A stretch of DNA of 64,000 nt from Collybiopsis luxurians FD-317 M1 (GCA_000827265.1 KN834798.1:310626-374625); one strand, 5' to 3'; counted from the stretch's first letter, positions 1 to 12,765 are shown. The notes: a model not told the origin generated them from the letters alone. A program made the numbers and translations.

Positions 1-398
1 AAGCTTGCCTGAATCAAAAGGGAATCAATCACTAATTCACAGATAACGCAACCAGCAATGACGCACGATTTATACGCTCATTTCGGAGCACTTCGTCCCA
101 ATCGTTCCCTGGAGCTTCACAGTCTTGCACCTTGATCGTGAACAGCTTCCTGTGCCTTGCATACTTGAGAATTATCTGTATCCAGTGTTCGGTGGCAGTC
201 GAAAGGCTTGCTGCATGCACCTGCTGCCTGGCTCTTGAGGTTCAGCATTCCAGAGTAAGATACAGGATGTGACTGACGTGAAGAAGGGCGGGGCAGAATG
301 TATGGAAGGAAGAAGAAAACCTGGAGGAAATTGAGCGGTTTAAGACAGATGATAGATTTGGGCTCACCCGTGGTGGTAGTATGAGTCGAAAGAGCCAT
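1..398 (-). CDS. VPS25: ESCRT-II subunit Vps25, N-terminal part (runs off the left edge)
   Basis: Vps25 is the winged-helix subunit of ESCRT-II, which sorts ubiquitinated cargo into multivesicular bodies at endosomes. Read on the minus strand, ATG at 398 opens a short exon (MALSTHTTTT) with a GTGAGC donor. Exon 2 carries the PPXF-type motif region SIHSAPPFFT, and exon 3 carries the segment around HWIQIILKYARHRKLF, PGNDWDEV and NERINR, which matches the conserved first winged helix of Vps25. A GTGCGT donor near position 68 and a TTGATTCAG acceptor near position 9 suggest the gene continues past base 1. The introns are about 44-50 bases. The frame closes cleanly across the two introns checked. 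The family call is from recognised motifs only. Confidence 0.85.
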
Positions 399-650
399 CA
401 CATGATCTTGTCCACCGTATCGATTCTTCAGTTCTTCAAGGCCTCATTGAACAGTGCAAGGCGACAACAGCAGCAACATACCAGAGATATCATCATGTCG
501 ATTATCTCCACTTTTGACCGCGCCATCATTATCTACGACAATTATAAACTTACAATGCAACGAAGTAGATATACCAAATTGTCTAGTCATACAGTGATAT
601 ATAAATGCATAGATGCTAAGATTAAATGGGAACGTAAATGGTCTGTAAAT

Positions 651-3600
651 CTACGACAGTTTTCTTCTGTCATCTGCGAGCTGTAGCATACTCCGGAGGC
701 TGCGCTCCAAAACAGGTTTTGTGAGGACACTGCAAGGAAAGACATAAATGAAAGCCGGTAAATGATCATTATAACTACTCACTGATCGACACCTGCATCG
801 AGGTACTCTTTCTGGTCCGACACCAGGGCGTTCCCTGTGACACCGACCACAAAGTCATGCCTTCCTAGATCTCTCAACTTTGCGATCGCTTTCAGCCCAG
901 ATAACACTGGCATCTGGTTATCTAAAAAGATGATGTGAAATCTATATTGCGCGGTGCGCTCGGAAATTGAGCAGGACAAGCTGTCCTTGCCGTCCGGGTC
1001 TGGATCAAGTAAAATTTTCAAAGCCAGGTCACCTGGGAGGGAAAAGTTTAGTAATGCAACATCTCGTTCAAAGATTTTCATCGCTTTACCGTTTTCCGCT
1101 GTCGTCACTATGCATCCCATCCGTTCCAACATCCGCCTCATCAGTGTCCGCGTCAAAGCATCATCGTCAACTACAAGCACATTCAGCGGCTGATTGAAAA
1201 GCGGTGTGGAGGATGAGGAAGATGGAAGAGTCTTATTTGCCAACGGAGAAGGTAGGTGTGCTGTTGGCGGCGCTGAACCAGCCGATGATGATGATTGATC
1301 GAAGGGTAATATATTCGGACTTGGGAGAGGTACATGAGTTGGTCTGAACGAATTGCGCTCAGTTGTTTTCCCGGTTCTGGAAGCAGAACCATCTCGCGTG
1401 AGGGATTTGTCAGAACGAAGGGATTCTTCTCGGGTTAGGCAAGGCATGGGGATATCGCTCCCTGTTGAGCGGTCTCCAATCATTCTTGTTGGAATAGGAG
1501 AATGTGAATCATAATTTGCCAGGTTGAGCTCAACGCTACCACCTGAGAGAAGTTCAGTATTTGTCCATTCATTTTCAATTGAATCCTACCCTGATCCATC
1601 AAGCCGTGCAAAGCACGTTTTGAACGCAGGGACGGCGGGGGAGCCTGCGTCGTGCGTGCGGCAGCGTCGACAGCATCGATGACACTGTGATCCGAATTTC
1701 GGCGATGAGGAGAATGTAGCAACTGGTGAAGCGTATTCGACGATACGTTTCGGGCTGGAGAAGATAAGATACTGTTAGTTTCTGCAGCTAACATAGCTTT
1801 TCCTCCGATTCCTAGTGGTAACTCGACCTACGGGAATGAGCACTCGCTTATAACTAGTCAAAGATCAAATTCAACATACCCAAAATGTTGAACCTTCACC
1901 GACTTTTGAGCGGACTCCGAGGCGACCTCCACTGAGCTTGACGATCAACCGAACAAGGGCAAGCCCCAACCCAGTGCCTTTGCCACCTTGTTGACGACCC
2001 TGTTCAGTTTGATTGAAGGCGGCTACATAGAATGGAGACTCAGTATCTTCAAATTCGGAAAAAAGACTCAAATCCCTAACAAAACAACTTGGACTGGATC
2101 ATATCCTGAGGTCGAATACCCGATCCAGTATCCGACACCTCAATACGAACTACAATCCTATCCGTGGGGTTCTCTTGTTGATTGTGCAGCTCAACATTTT
2201 GCGATGTGAGTAAATTATCCGAGTCGACGCTCTGCTGCTTCTTTCCATCTTGCTCCGAGAGCGACGACATACTCGGACAAACCAATCGAGTACGAATGGT
2301 AAGTTTGCCCCCTGCGGGTGTGAATTTGCACGCATTGCTCGCAAGATTTGTTACGATTTGACGCAGTCTCGTCTCATCCCCGACAACGATGCCGTAGAAG
2401 CGTTCCCCACTAGGCTGCTCTTTCAAATGCTTGCCTATTGTTTCTCGGTCTTCGCCTAAAGTTTCATATGCGGCACGACGAGCAATCTGGAATGCTCTTT
2501 GAGAGTCATAAGCTTCACTAAAACGACATAACATTACCTCGTCAATGTTCATATCAAGATCCGTTACGAGTTCAAGTTTTCGAGCATCCGTTGCTAGGCG
2601 AAGTGGAAGGAACATGGAGCGCATAACCTGGTGGAAAGCATACGGCTAAGTAGGCATCGTGAGCTTCGCTAGATACGAATGGCCCGTACTAAGAACACAC
2701 CCTCGATAGGGACTCGAATTTCCCGCTATCCATTCGATTGCTGGGTATTCGACGTTTAATCAGAAATAATCATGACGAACGAAGGACAGCAGACGCACAA
2801 GTCGAGAACATCGTTAAGTACTAACTGACTTCTCAGCGAACCAATCCAGTGAGTATACACAATGCATACCTTTTGACATCATATTAAGGCTTCCTTCCAG
2901 CGCAGTGAATTCTAGTTCCAAACTCTTCGCAATAGTCCCAGTGGCAGACATGTTTTGAACGGCGAGCACTACCATGTTGGTTTTAATTACTGTTCAAATT
3001 TTGCAGTTCTCAACTCACGAGCGGTATTTAGCGGAACTCGGACCTGTACTTATGTAAGAGGTAAGCAGACAGTAAGCAATATTCAAGTGCATAACTTATC
3101 ATGGAAAACATAACTGGAGAGAAAAATTAGTTCACGGCACGTATAAACTATGTACCACTCACGAAGTTAGCCTATATTTCGAATCTGCGGCCTTGCGTTC
3201 GTTGACCTGGGCCTTCTGTGTTCGTTCAAATTGCTCCTTGAGTTCGATTCGTAATTCAAAGAGGTGCCGAGCAGACTGGAGTAAACGGAGAAATCAGTTT
3301 CGGACGGTTAATAAATTTGAAGATACCAACTATCTCTCGCTGATAATGCATGTACATCAGGAAAATCTGGAACACGACGAAATTTACCGCGTCTGCAAAA
3401 TAGCTGTTCTAGCGCACGAGCAGTGTCGTTAGAATGGCAAGTCTTACTTCGCATCCAGCTGGTCTTTTCCGGAATGATCAAAACTGAACTCAGAATGAGG
3501 AAGATTATGGAACCCAGTAGAGCTGGAAACCTCTTGAGATCCAAGCCAAATAGAGCGACAGTTTGCAATGCAGTTGTATAGCTGTAGGATACAGCGTCAA

Positions 3601-4846
3601 GGTCGGGGGAGAAAAACCGATGATTGAACGTCTTACTAGAACGTAGTGGAGAAATCCTTGGTTCCACAGGTGAAAACATGGATAATTCCGGAATACCCAC
3701 ACAGGTAGCCAAATAAAACTTGATAGAATGACCTGATAACCTAGATGGGTGCCTGAACCAGGAGGACACAGAAGCTGCCGCACCAAGACCAAGTCGAGAT
3801 AAATATTAAACATTGCCAACATTTGTAATCCCTGGGAACATTGAAGGCGCACAGAAAAACAAGTGGGACGGCGGCTGGAAATGCGCGAGACGGTGAGCTT
3901 ACGCACGAATGAGGCAAGAGTGGCTCCTTACTACAAGGCGCAAACTGTAAGGCACAAATGATTGACATGCTGTTTGCTTGAATTGAGTTAAAATCTTCAA
4001 TGACGCACTGCGTAATAGTATATCTGAGTGGTGAGTCAGTACTGTATCTGTGGAGTATCAGGTATGTTTCATGGCTCACCTTGTCAGCCAACACCGCAGG
4101 AGTCGGTATCAGAGCAGCACCCAACGTCCAATTCCCAATAAAGAAGACTGAGGCCCATAGCGCCAAGCGCTTGGAATGCGCCCAATGCTCTTTCTTATAT
4201 TGTCGTTCTGGGGTGGAAAGATAATGATCAATTAAGCGGTGAACTACAGCAACCCAATTCGACACCGCTCACCTTTGTGCTCGTCCGGAAACTCCGGATT
4301 GAAAAAATCTTTCCAGCAAAACATGAATCTCCTAGCCAGCACCAACGAAGGGCTGTGGCGCTTTGCAGAGGTGCACATTTCCTCCGGAAGCGAAGAACTA
4401 GCTCCAGAGATATCGATGCCGCTCTCCCCATCCGATTCCGATGGTGCCTTGGACTTTAAGGACGTTTTGGTTGAGGCCCCCCAGGACCGGTCCACAACGA
4501 TCTCGTCAATTCTATCTTCACTAGCTATCACACAAACAGTCGGATCTTCTTCAACTAGCTCTCCATGATCAGCGTCCACCCTGTGTTGGATATCTCCCAG
4601 ACTCTTTCGAACAACTGCACCAGACGAAGGGGCGGCCAAGGTTCTCTGAAGTTTACGAAAGATTTTAGTCGCCTTGGAGTGTACTGTAGAGTTTAACCCC
4701 CTGATAAAACTGGGCGGCGTAGGCTGCTTCTGAGTTGCAGGAACGGGAAGATCAAGGGCCTTCGAGTTGGAAGCTGGTGTGACGATGGAAGCCATCGCAA
4801 CGTCCTCTGCCCATTTTGAAGAGGCAGAATGCGTCCACGACGACAT
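651..4846 (-). CDS. Hybrid sensor histidine kinase with C-terminal receiver domain
   Basis: A membrane-anchored hybrid histidine kinase that should autophosphorylate on the H-box histidine and pass phosphate to its own receiver aspartate, feeding a phosphorelay. Order on the minus strand: a polar N-terminal region (about 4846-4280), several hydrophobic segments (about 4230-3480, e.g. [19 protein letters not shown]), a short charged coiled-coil stretch near 3240, the H-box [12 protein letters not shown] near 3110-3020, the dimerisation region ending SLNMMSK, an N-box [10 protein letters not shown] near 2340, a G1 box DTGSGI near 2110, a G2 box [10 protein letters not shown] near 1960, an S/P-rich linker, and a receiver domain near 1200-651 with VVDDD, the acceptor aspartate in FLDNQMP and the conserved lysine in LTKPV. 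Many small exons are needed. The start at 4846 (MSSWTH) was chosen because the upstream ATG at 4951 adds an unconvincing extension. One intron inside the H-box appears to be AT-AC (see findings). Confidence 0.85.
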
Positions 4847-5215
4847 CGACTGGCTGAAGTATGCTTGGCCAGCTTGCCGGGGAAAAAAATTGGTCACGGT
4901 CAGAAGAAAGCGCAGCTCTCGGCAGCCGAAAATCTCACCCCAGAATCTCATACTGCTAACGATCGCTCCGGCATCTTCATACAGTTTAGGTAATTCGTAC
5001 AGCGTCTGTCGATGTTCGACGCCCAGATCGAAGTGGTTTCAATGCTTTTTATGTACCGACAATTGTGACCTTTACTAGAGTAACATTATATGGAGCTCTC
5101 TCTACAACGGTGCCAATCGCCCGCCAATTCTCTTCATGCCTTGAAGCCCTTGTATTTACAAAGGATATGTGGTGCGGAGGGGTGTCTCTTCCTTCCTAGA
5201 TACAGTCTAGAAGCC

Positions 5216-6568
5216 TCAAGCGACGGGAGCACGCCTCGATCGTACAGGACCCGTTTGCACGGAAACCGTCGGTCGCCCTCGTTTGTCCAGCGGAATTGGA
5301 AAATTCGCAGACGTCAGTTTCCTCTTCTGCGGCTTTGAACTTGTCGACATCGTCCAGTCGGAAGAAAACCCTGGAGCTTGCATACCAAAATTAAATCCGA
5401 GGTCGTCAGAATCTAAACGTATCTCGTTCGTGATCTGTGAGAGACCAGAAGAATAATGAGAACGTTCAGGAGTAAAGCTGTGCGCGGAAGGCAGTATTGA
5501 AGAAAAATTCTGTAAAGCAGGATTAGGATAAACAGCACGATAAAAAAAAAAGCACTTACTTCATTGTCCGACTTGATGTGCTCGTTCGACGAGGCAGCTC
5601 TGAGCGATTCCTCCATCTGCGACTCTTCTAAAAGAGTGTCATTCCGTTTCGTTAGCTCGGTGATTTCTTTCTTATGTTCTTGTAGTTTTCGTTTGTACAT
5701 TGTAACCTGAATGAAAGATGAACAATAGAAAAATCTCCCAATGGTTCACACTTACAGCTCTCGACTGTCGCTCCAGTAGTCCTCGAAGATTCTTATTCTC
5801 AGTCTCCAGCCTGTCCTTCTCCTGCCTCTCAACCTCAATCTGTTCCTTGAGTTCTAAGATCTCGGAAGCACATTTTTCCGCCATAGAGACCGTCTTCGCT
5901 CCGTCCCTCTCTGATTCTTCGAATTTCGAACGAAGCTCACTAAGCTGCCGATCCTTCTTCCGCGACTCCGCACACAGGACATCGAACGCTTCTGCTTTTC
6001 CTTTAACACGCAAAAGTTCTTTCCGCAATTCCTCCAGCTCCTTGGTTTCGGCCTCAAACTTTGCAAAAGCTGGCACGATTCGTAGTCGAAAGTCATCGAT
6101 AGCCTCTTGAAGAGAAGTCTACGACCATCAATACATGAATACTCGTGCTTGAGGGCATAAAAACCAAAGAAATTTACCCTCTCTTCCGCACAGTCTATCT
6201 CGTCAGCCGTCTTCCTAATCCTTTCACTTGCACGCCTCACACTGATGAGTTTCACATCGGCATCCATCTTCTCCAGTCCTTCTACAGTATTCGTCAAAAC
6301 AGCTACCTTGGAATCGACTAGCTGCAAATGGATGCGATGACCCGACTTGGGGGAGAATTCGGTCCTGCATACAAAGCATCTCCCTTTGTTGTTTCCTCGA
6401 GTAAAAGCTTGTTCGAAGCATGAATTACAGGCGCCGTGCCCTTACTGAACGTGTCAGGACAAGTGGAAGTTAGGCTCAAAGTTTGACGAGCTTACCGCAA
6501 GGCAAAACTTGGAACTCGGATATCACAAAATATGATAAACAGATTTGACAATGACCGTGCGGATGCAT
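5216..6568 (-). CDS. RING-finger coiled-coil protein, probable E3 ubiquitin ligase
   Basis: ATG at 6568 begins MHPHGHCQICL, followed by a complete C3HC4 RING across the first intron: CQIC, then LPCGH, then GACNSC, then CFVC, within about the first 50 residues. This predicts an E3 ubiquitin ligase. A long, highly charged coiled coil follows (about 6330-5560; heptad-like E/K/L/R text such as ELEELRKELL and ETENKNLRGLLERQ). After the intron that begins near 5556, a basic, serine-rich tail with KPQKRKL and RGRP ends at a TGA at 5216. An N-terminal RING followed by a coiled coil and a basic tail resembles the TRAIP layout, but I saw no TRAIP-specific motif, so that is only an analogy. At least four exons. 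The gene lies head-to-tail with the histidine kinase, about 370 bases from its start. Confidence 0.75.
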
Positions 6569-7555
6569 AGTTTGTTGTTAAGGACTGGAGGCAATAGTCG
6601 TGGGGAAAACGGATGAGCATGGGAACAAAACACGGTCATATGATTATAAATCAGCGGAGCGTTCCCAGGTGTTGCCAGTACATTGTACAACCGTTTGGTG
6701 AAATTCCAAATTCTCGCAAAGCTACAGCTCAAAATTCGGCATAGCTCTGTCTAATGACCAGGTACGATAACTACGATTCATAGTAGTAAAGTTCCAACAT
6801 CCGATGGCCTGAAGGGCGTCGTTATCAAGAACTTACATCTTTCGAAGACAGGAATGTTCCAGGACATGCAAAAGAAGGTCGACATTCGAAGTACTTAAAT
6901 ATGTGGATCGCACGGAGGAGTACTGTACAATGTTCATGATGAACGAAGATGGAAATAAGGACCTCAGAGTCCATTCTCCAGACTAAAGATGCAGCCGAGA
7001 TAGTAGCTGCAATAACTACACTTCGACAAACAAGCCACAGAACTGAGGCTGCCTTAGCCAGCGGGTCCAAAACCATAATGGAAACTGTGAGCAAAAATCT
7101 GGAAAAATGGGAAACAAGGATTTATAGGAACAGCAAATGCAAACCTACTGCTGCCGTTTACTGCCCTGCTCAAAGAACACAAAGCTATGGTTAAGCTCCA
7201 ATATACTGACAATGACTGCACAGAGTATAAGGGAGTCGCAGGGGCAAAGAAGTTAGCAAAGAAAGCAGTTAGTAAACAAAACCCCGATGCTGTTGATCTA
7301 TCAATAGCCAGCCAATTGTCTTAGGTTCGAACCGTCGTGGTGTCTAGCCAGAAAAACTGACCCAAAAGGTCGTTTATATTATACATTGGCGCAAGAAGGG
7401 AAGATACGACGGAGAGGCGTGTGCAAGAAAAAGAGCGAACTGGTCGAAAATATGGCAGTACCGAAACTGAGGTGCAGGTGCCAAAAACAGGGAGGGAAAA
7501 ACAAGTGTACTATGGGAACGAGGGGAGGGCGACAACAATAGTACGCTAGTACGAA

Positions 7556-7705
7556 GAGCAAAAGAAAAAGAAAAAGAATAAATAAAACAGTTTTTCTATA
7601 CGATTTTTGAGCCTACCTAGTACAAAGAGCGAAAGAAAAAGAAAAAGAATAAATGAAACAATTTTTCTATACAATTTTTGAGCCTACCTAGTACAAAGAG
7701 TGAAA
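7556..7705. repeat. Two-copy tandem repeat, about 74-base unit
   Basis: The segment of A-rich (AAAGAA)n text followed by ACAGTTTTTCTATACGATTT and TGAGCCTACCTAGTACAAAG is repeated almost exactly once, and a third unit begins after it. It is a purine-rich minisatellite with no coding content. Confidence 0.8.
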
Positions 7706-8632
7706 GAAAAAGCAAGGGGAAAAATACTACTACATTACAGTGTAAATACTTGACTGAGACATGGATCCATCTATGACATTTCCCCCCAAACGAGTGATGA
7801 GGAGCGATGTGTGAGTAATATATTTGACAGCGAAGAAGACAGGCAGGCCCAGAGCCACTTGGACCTGCATGCGACAGCTGAGAATCTCCCTTGTGACCAT
7901 AGGTAGGTGGACTTATGATTCCTAGGTAGGGAGATGGCTTCAGTGAGGTGCGAGGGGATGGTCACTGAACTAGACTCACCTTGACTATTAGCCCTGCGTA
8001 AACATAACTGTTTAAGCCCAAAGAATTGAGGGTGTTCGGAGGTGCCTAGCTGTCAAAAAATGACATAAAAACTAATATATCAAGGCATAACTCTCACATT
8101 CCCATGAGACAGATAACTAGACAGGCAAATGCAACTCCGAGACTGACGAAAGCATACCAGAAGAATCGATAGGATACATACCAACATAAAGCAGTCCTCT
8201 GGTAAGCCCACCAGTGACAAGGATATAGGACTTAAATTCATAAAGAGCCTGAATGCCATGAAGGAACAGAACATTTGAGTGTGAAAGGCAGTACACAATA
8301 CCTTTTGGGCTGGAATGAAATAGCTACACTGTGAAGGCTACAAAGAAAGAGCCTCCATATGTGGCCTACCAGTGACTACTGTACCATTTCGAAAGAAAGT
8401 TCAGTCATACATCATTGGCTAAAAAATCCAGCATTGGTTTCAATCTTTTCTTGACTTTTTGGATTTTTTTTTTGTATTTTTTATTGACAAAAATTCCTAA
8501 ATCAATGAACTTCCATTCAAATTGATGATTGGTACAGTACCATAAGATCGAGCAATGTCGCAGGCAGTTCCCTAACATTTGGGAACTGTCTGCGAAACTG
8601 CCAACAAGTTGCTCCATTGGTGGGGGCGGGTA

Positions 8633-8739
8633 GATGGTTAGGTGGTTAGGGTTTACACTCGCACCAAAGGCGCGTCTGGTTAGGGGCACGCACAGAGTGC
8701 CCGCGCAAAGCATGAAAGGTTAGGGTTAGGGGTTAGGGG
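8633..8739 (+). repeat. Interstitial TTAGGG-like repeats
   Basis: Two short clusters, near 8636-8652 and 8718-8739, contain GGTTAGG and GGTTAGGGTTAGGGG tracts, with isolated TTAGGGG between them. TTAGGG is the telomeric repeat of many basidiomycetes. The tracts are short and degenerate and are flanked by ordinary sequence on both sides, so this is not a chromosome end. Confidence 0.7.
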
Positions 8740-9319
8740 ATACTCAGTTATATTTATGTTAAGGAGGCTTGGCCACGACTGGTACTACCAAAGGATTGTG
8801 CACAAATTTTTGTTTGGTAGCACCAGTTAATTGCACAATATCTGTCGCAGGGGCTCGCCAGATGAAGGCATTATCCGAAGCTATCCCACTTCAGGATCAT
8901 GCCGAATGGAATGATCAAAGCCTGAAGATGTGATTATATCATTAGAACTGTGTATCCATCCATCCATCTATCTGTCGAAGGTTGCTTGTTCAACTTATTC
9001 TCAGCATTTGTCTCACGCAACTCACCCAGCTAAGTTAGGGATAAGATGGGGTAAGGTAAGGGGTCCCATTGACATGAATTAATTTTGGCCTCGAGAGTCA
9101 AAACAATCGGAGTTGATGCCTCAGCACTTGAACTTTGAAGTTGAGTTATATAATGTCCTGGTAACCAACACCTTACTCGGCGACCTTAGGGTACTAGACC
9201 GGTAGTAGATGCTTGGGGACCTAAGTAAATGAAATCATTCTGCTGATTTGGAGGTACTATATAAAAACAGTTTCAAACTTTTGGTACACTGACTCTTACA
9301 ACCGAGACTTGAGCAGGCC

Positions 9320-10230
9320 ATGGACTCAATATATGCTCAACAGGCTTCAGGATCAAAGCAAGTGTGCGTTCTTAAATGTCAATAAAGTTCAAGCTCTGAT
9401 AAGCTGTGTAGACAGATACAAGATTATTTGTCAGTATTCCCAATAAGTATGTCCTTTTATCTTCGATATCTGGTTCAATCTCCAAGCCGGTCCTTAGCGT
9501 TTTTATACTGGGACTATTTCCTCACATTTTGTGCGTAACTACTCTTGTACCTCTTGGTCAACAATAATGTCCTGAACTTTATCCTGGCTACCGACGAAGT
9601 TCAGTATTTGTGGAAACGCCCAGTGGGCACAGTCAGAGTGCTTTTCTTCCTCAATCGCTACGTTTCGTTGCTGGGAAACCTTGTTGTGATCATATCGCTG
9701 TTCTACGACGGCCATAATACTGAATTGGTTGGTCTTTCCATTTGGTTCGAACTGCCAAACTATATCTGATATTTAAATGATGACAGAGGTGCGGCACTAG
9801 TGCCAAATCTATCAGCTAGATGACCGATGGTTCTGTTAGCTGTCAGGTATTACATTCCTTCCGCGGAGTCCTGCTCATTGTGGAGGAAACCATAGTTGGT
9901 GGTAAGATTCCTTTTGTCAGCTCTGAGAGCTAAAATCATCCTGTTTCCATTCCAGTGCTCCTTACCATCCATATATATGTCCTGTATGATTGCAGTAAGT
10001 GTATACTAGCAATTATGCTTTCCAGCGGCTGTATATTTGTGATGCTTTCATTTGTCAGCTTTCCTTTTATCTGTTGCTTGCTTTCATCTGAACCCATTGG
10101 GTCTTGGGGCCTGCATGTGCCAAATACCAACCAAGCACTTCTCATCACTCTAATCACAGGGACACACCACCAAAACGATGCAATTAATAAGCTGGGTATA
10201 AATATAATTATCCATGATCTTGTTCCATGA
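9320..10230 (+). pseudogene. DUF6533 membrane protein copy A, 3'-truncated, one broken acceptor
   Basis: DUF6533 proteins are multi-pass membrane proteins of unknown function, abundant in Agaricomycetes. A TATATAAAA box lies at 9258-9266 and the ATG at 9320 (MDSIYAQQ). Exons encode FLYWDYFLTF, then the hallmark DEVQYLWKRPVG and VLFFLNRYVSLLGN, then a helix with LLTIHIYVLYDCSK. The intron before DEVQY should end in CAG, as in the other copies, but reads CTA here. The C-terminal third, present in the neighbouring copy (LFLYDFMLF and MSRLM exons), is absent because the next copy begins. It looks like the upstream remnant of a tandem duplication. Confidence 0.65.
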
Positions 10231-10619
10231 TCATTACTAGCAGATTGCTGATGATCGTCTCAGGTCTGCTTCTTGAAGCAAACTCTTCTTCAACTCAGCA
10301 CTCAGTGATTGAAAGTTCGGTAAGCTCCTGTCATACAGGATTGACATTTTAACGTTTGTTCATACTCAGCCTTTATCAAAACATATATTAGACTAGACTC
10401 AACTCGGAACCAGTCCCTGCTACAGAGTTGATATCATTTGCTAACAACTTCGACTGACTGACACTGAAGTGTCACAGGGAAACTGACTTGAGTCTAGGAT
10501 TTGACAACGTTAGGATCCAATGCAATGGATGGCATTTGAAGGTACTTATAAGAACAGCTTCAAGATGGAATTTTGGCACACTCATCTTTACAACTGAGTC
10601 ACTGAGACTGGTGCAGGCC

Positions 10620-12351
10620 ATGAACTCAACATTTACTGCTCAACAGCTTTTGGCAGCAGAGCAAGAGTGGGTCCTTAAGCCTCAATAAACCCAAGCTCTG
10701 ATAATTGACATAGACAGATACAAATCTTAAATTATATTCATTTATTTTCAGCCAGTATGTTCAAGTTCTAGTAGGCTATCTTTGAATTCTGGCTGAATCT
10801 CTAGCCAAATCTCAGCTTTTTTATACTGGGACTATCTCCTCACATTTTGTATATGATCTTCTCCCTCTTGTTCAACAGTAACATCCTAACTCACATCCTG
10901 ACAGCCAATGAGACTCGGTATTTTTGGAAACGCCCGGTGGGCGCAAGTACAGTACTTTTCTTTTGCAATCGTTACTTTGCAATGCTAGGAGACATTGTCG
11001 TGAGCATATCGCTGCTTTCCACCAATCTCCCTGAATCGGTTAGTTCTTACTTTCAATGCAAGCTTTGCCTAATTTCCAAACAACAGAGGTACGGCACAAT
11101 CCCATTGTCTGCTGAAAACCAATGACTCTTTGCCAGCTGTCAACTGTTCTTCCCTCTCTTCCATGAACTCCTGCTTGTCGTAACGCAGGTCATAGTCTGC
11201 AGTAAGATTTTCCACCAACTGTACAAGCTGACCCTAATTACATCCCAGTGCTCCTCACTATCCGCATATATGCCTTGTACCATGGCAGTAAGCGCGTACT
11301 TGCTCTTATGCTTTCCGCCGCTGGCATATTGTTGGCAGTGTCTGTTGTCGGTTTTGCTTTTGTCTGCTTGAACTTTATACAATCTGAGCCCAATATAGTT
11401 CTCAATCCTCTTTGGTGAACATGTTCAGTCGCCAGAAGGGATCCTCACAGGCTGTCATACACAAGTGTCGTTCATTACGTGAGTACTACATGGTCTTAAT
11501 CCCTTACTGCATGAAATCTCTAATCAAAATACAGATCTGCTCGTATGTGATTCCAACAAACTTTTGAAATCTCATACCATCCAAAGTTGCTTGACAGAAA
11601 TTGCAGCTGCTTGGGAGGCTTTGTTTTTGTATGACTTCATGCTCTTCATCATGACCCTTCGTAGAGCCTACAAAACCCGCAACGAACTCCGGCAACTCAG
11701 GATACCTTTGGTTGACATTATTCTGCGCGATGGTAAGAGTGATTAATCCTCTTTTAGTTATTTTGATACAACATTCTGTAGGATCATTGTACTTTGGGTG
11801 AGTCCTTTGAAGAGTGGATGCGCTGAAAAAAAAAAAAAAAAATTGTTCATTCTATTCTCAATTTAAGCATAATGGCTTTTGCAAATGCGGTCAGTCCTAT
11901 CTTACCTATTCCTTGGAAACATCATTCTCAGATTGATTGACAGATCAACATTTCAACGTTCTATGTGAGTGTCAATAGTATCATCCCTTCAGACTATAAT
12001 TCACAGCCGCTTCAGTATCCCTTCGTAAGTCCAACATCACTATCCGAAAAGGCTGCAAAAAGTTAAAGCTTCCTTCATACCTTAGCCATACATGCGGGGA
12101 GCATTATCCACCTTTGCCAGCAGGTACTCTATGATCTTATTTTGTTGGCATACCTGAGCTCTCAAACATCTTCTCTGTGCAGCATGTCTGTTACAATGAT
12201 GTCACGGCTTATGTTCAATCTTCATAAGGTTGCAGAGTCAGGATTACATACTTCACCCATAACAATCATCCAGGGAACCGTCAGCACTTTCAATGCATCC
12301 CCTCCCGAAAATCCTTTGAGTGGGACATCAGGATCACTCAACGAAGTTTAA
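10620..12351 (+). CDS. DUF6533 membrane protein copy B, possibly broken at the first donor
   Basis: Full-length relative of copy A, in tandem with it. ATG at 10620 (MNSTFTAQQ) is followed by FLYWDYLLTF, then ETRYFWKRPVG and VLFFCNRYFAMLGD, then a hydrophobic helix region near 11250-11390, the exon with ALFLYDFMLFIMTL near 11620, and a last exon with MSVTMMSRLMFNLHKVAE ending at 12351. About six or more short introns are needed. The first intron donor, GTGTGC in copy A, reads GAGTGG here, so the first exon may be unusable. The protein is membrane-embedded and its function is unknown. Confidence 0.5.
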
Positions 12352-12765
12352 GACCCTGATGTAATATATTTATTGTAGAATGAAAGAGTCTTTTGTGTTG
12401 TACTTCCTGAAGTAGAGCTTAGACACAGCATCGCATTTGTACAACTATTTGTTTCTGACCTGTATTGAAAAATTGTAAACGGACATCGAGGCTCGAAGAT
12501 TTGTATACTCATACAAAGAATTTGAACAGTGGGATGTACTGGGCCTAAAACTTGTCTCGAAAAGCTGCTGGACTTCGATTCAAATGAAAAAAGCATACTG
12601 CTTTGTTATGTTCGTGGTTATGTCCTTGCTTCGTGATGACTCCCTCTCTTTAATATTAAATACTTTTTTCAGCTCCAAAAATGACACGAGTAGTAATTCA
12701 TAGCAGCGTTCGAACAACTATTATCTAGAAACAATCTCTGAAGGCCCTTCAAACATTGCTACACC
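12352..12765. other. Intergenic, no feature seen
   Basis: An AT-rich spacer between the convergent DUF6533 copy B and the aldo-keto reductase. It holds only the two 3' ends, with no recognisable gene. Confidence 0.6.

Larger units (their letters stand above)
6569..9250. other. Gene-poor intergenic stretch of about 2.7 kb
   Basis: No reading frame here has recognisable domain content or a convincing splice structure. An open frame on the plus strand near 6949-7194 is short and unrecognised. The stretch contains the tandem repeat at 7556-7705 and the TTAGGG-like tracts at 8633-8739, both listed separately. Confidence 0.6.

Noticed and set aside
6949..7194. Plus-strand frame MEIRTSESILQ and its antisense
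   Set aside because: Neither frame has a recognisable domain, and no splice structure extends it.
8633..8739. Chromosome end
   Set aside because: TTAGGG tracts are short and degenerate, and normal sequence continues on both sides.
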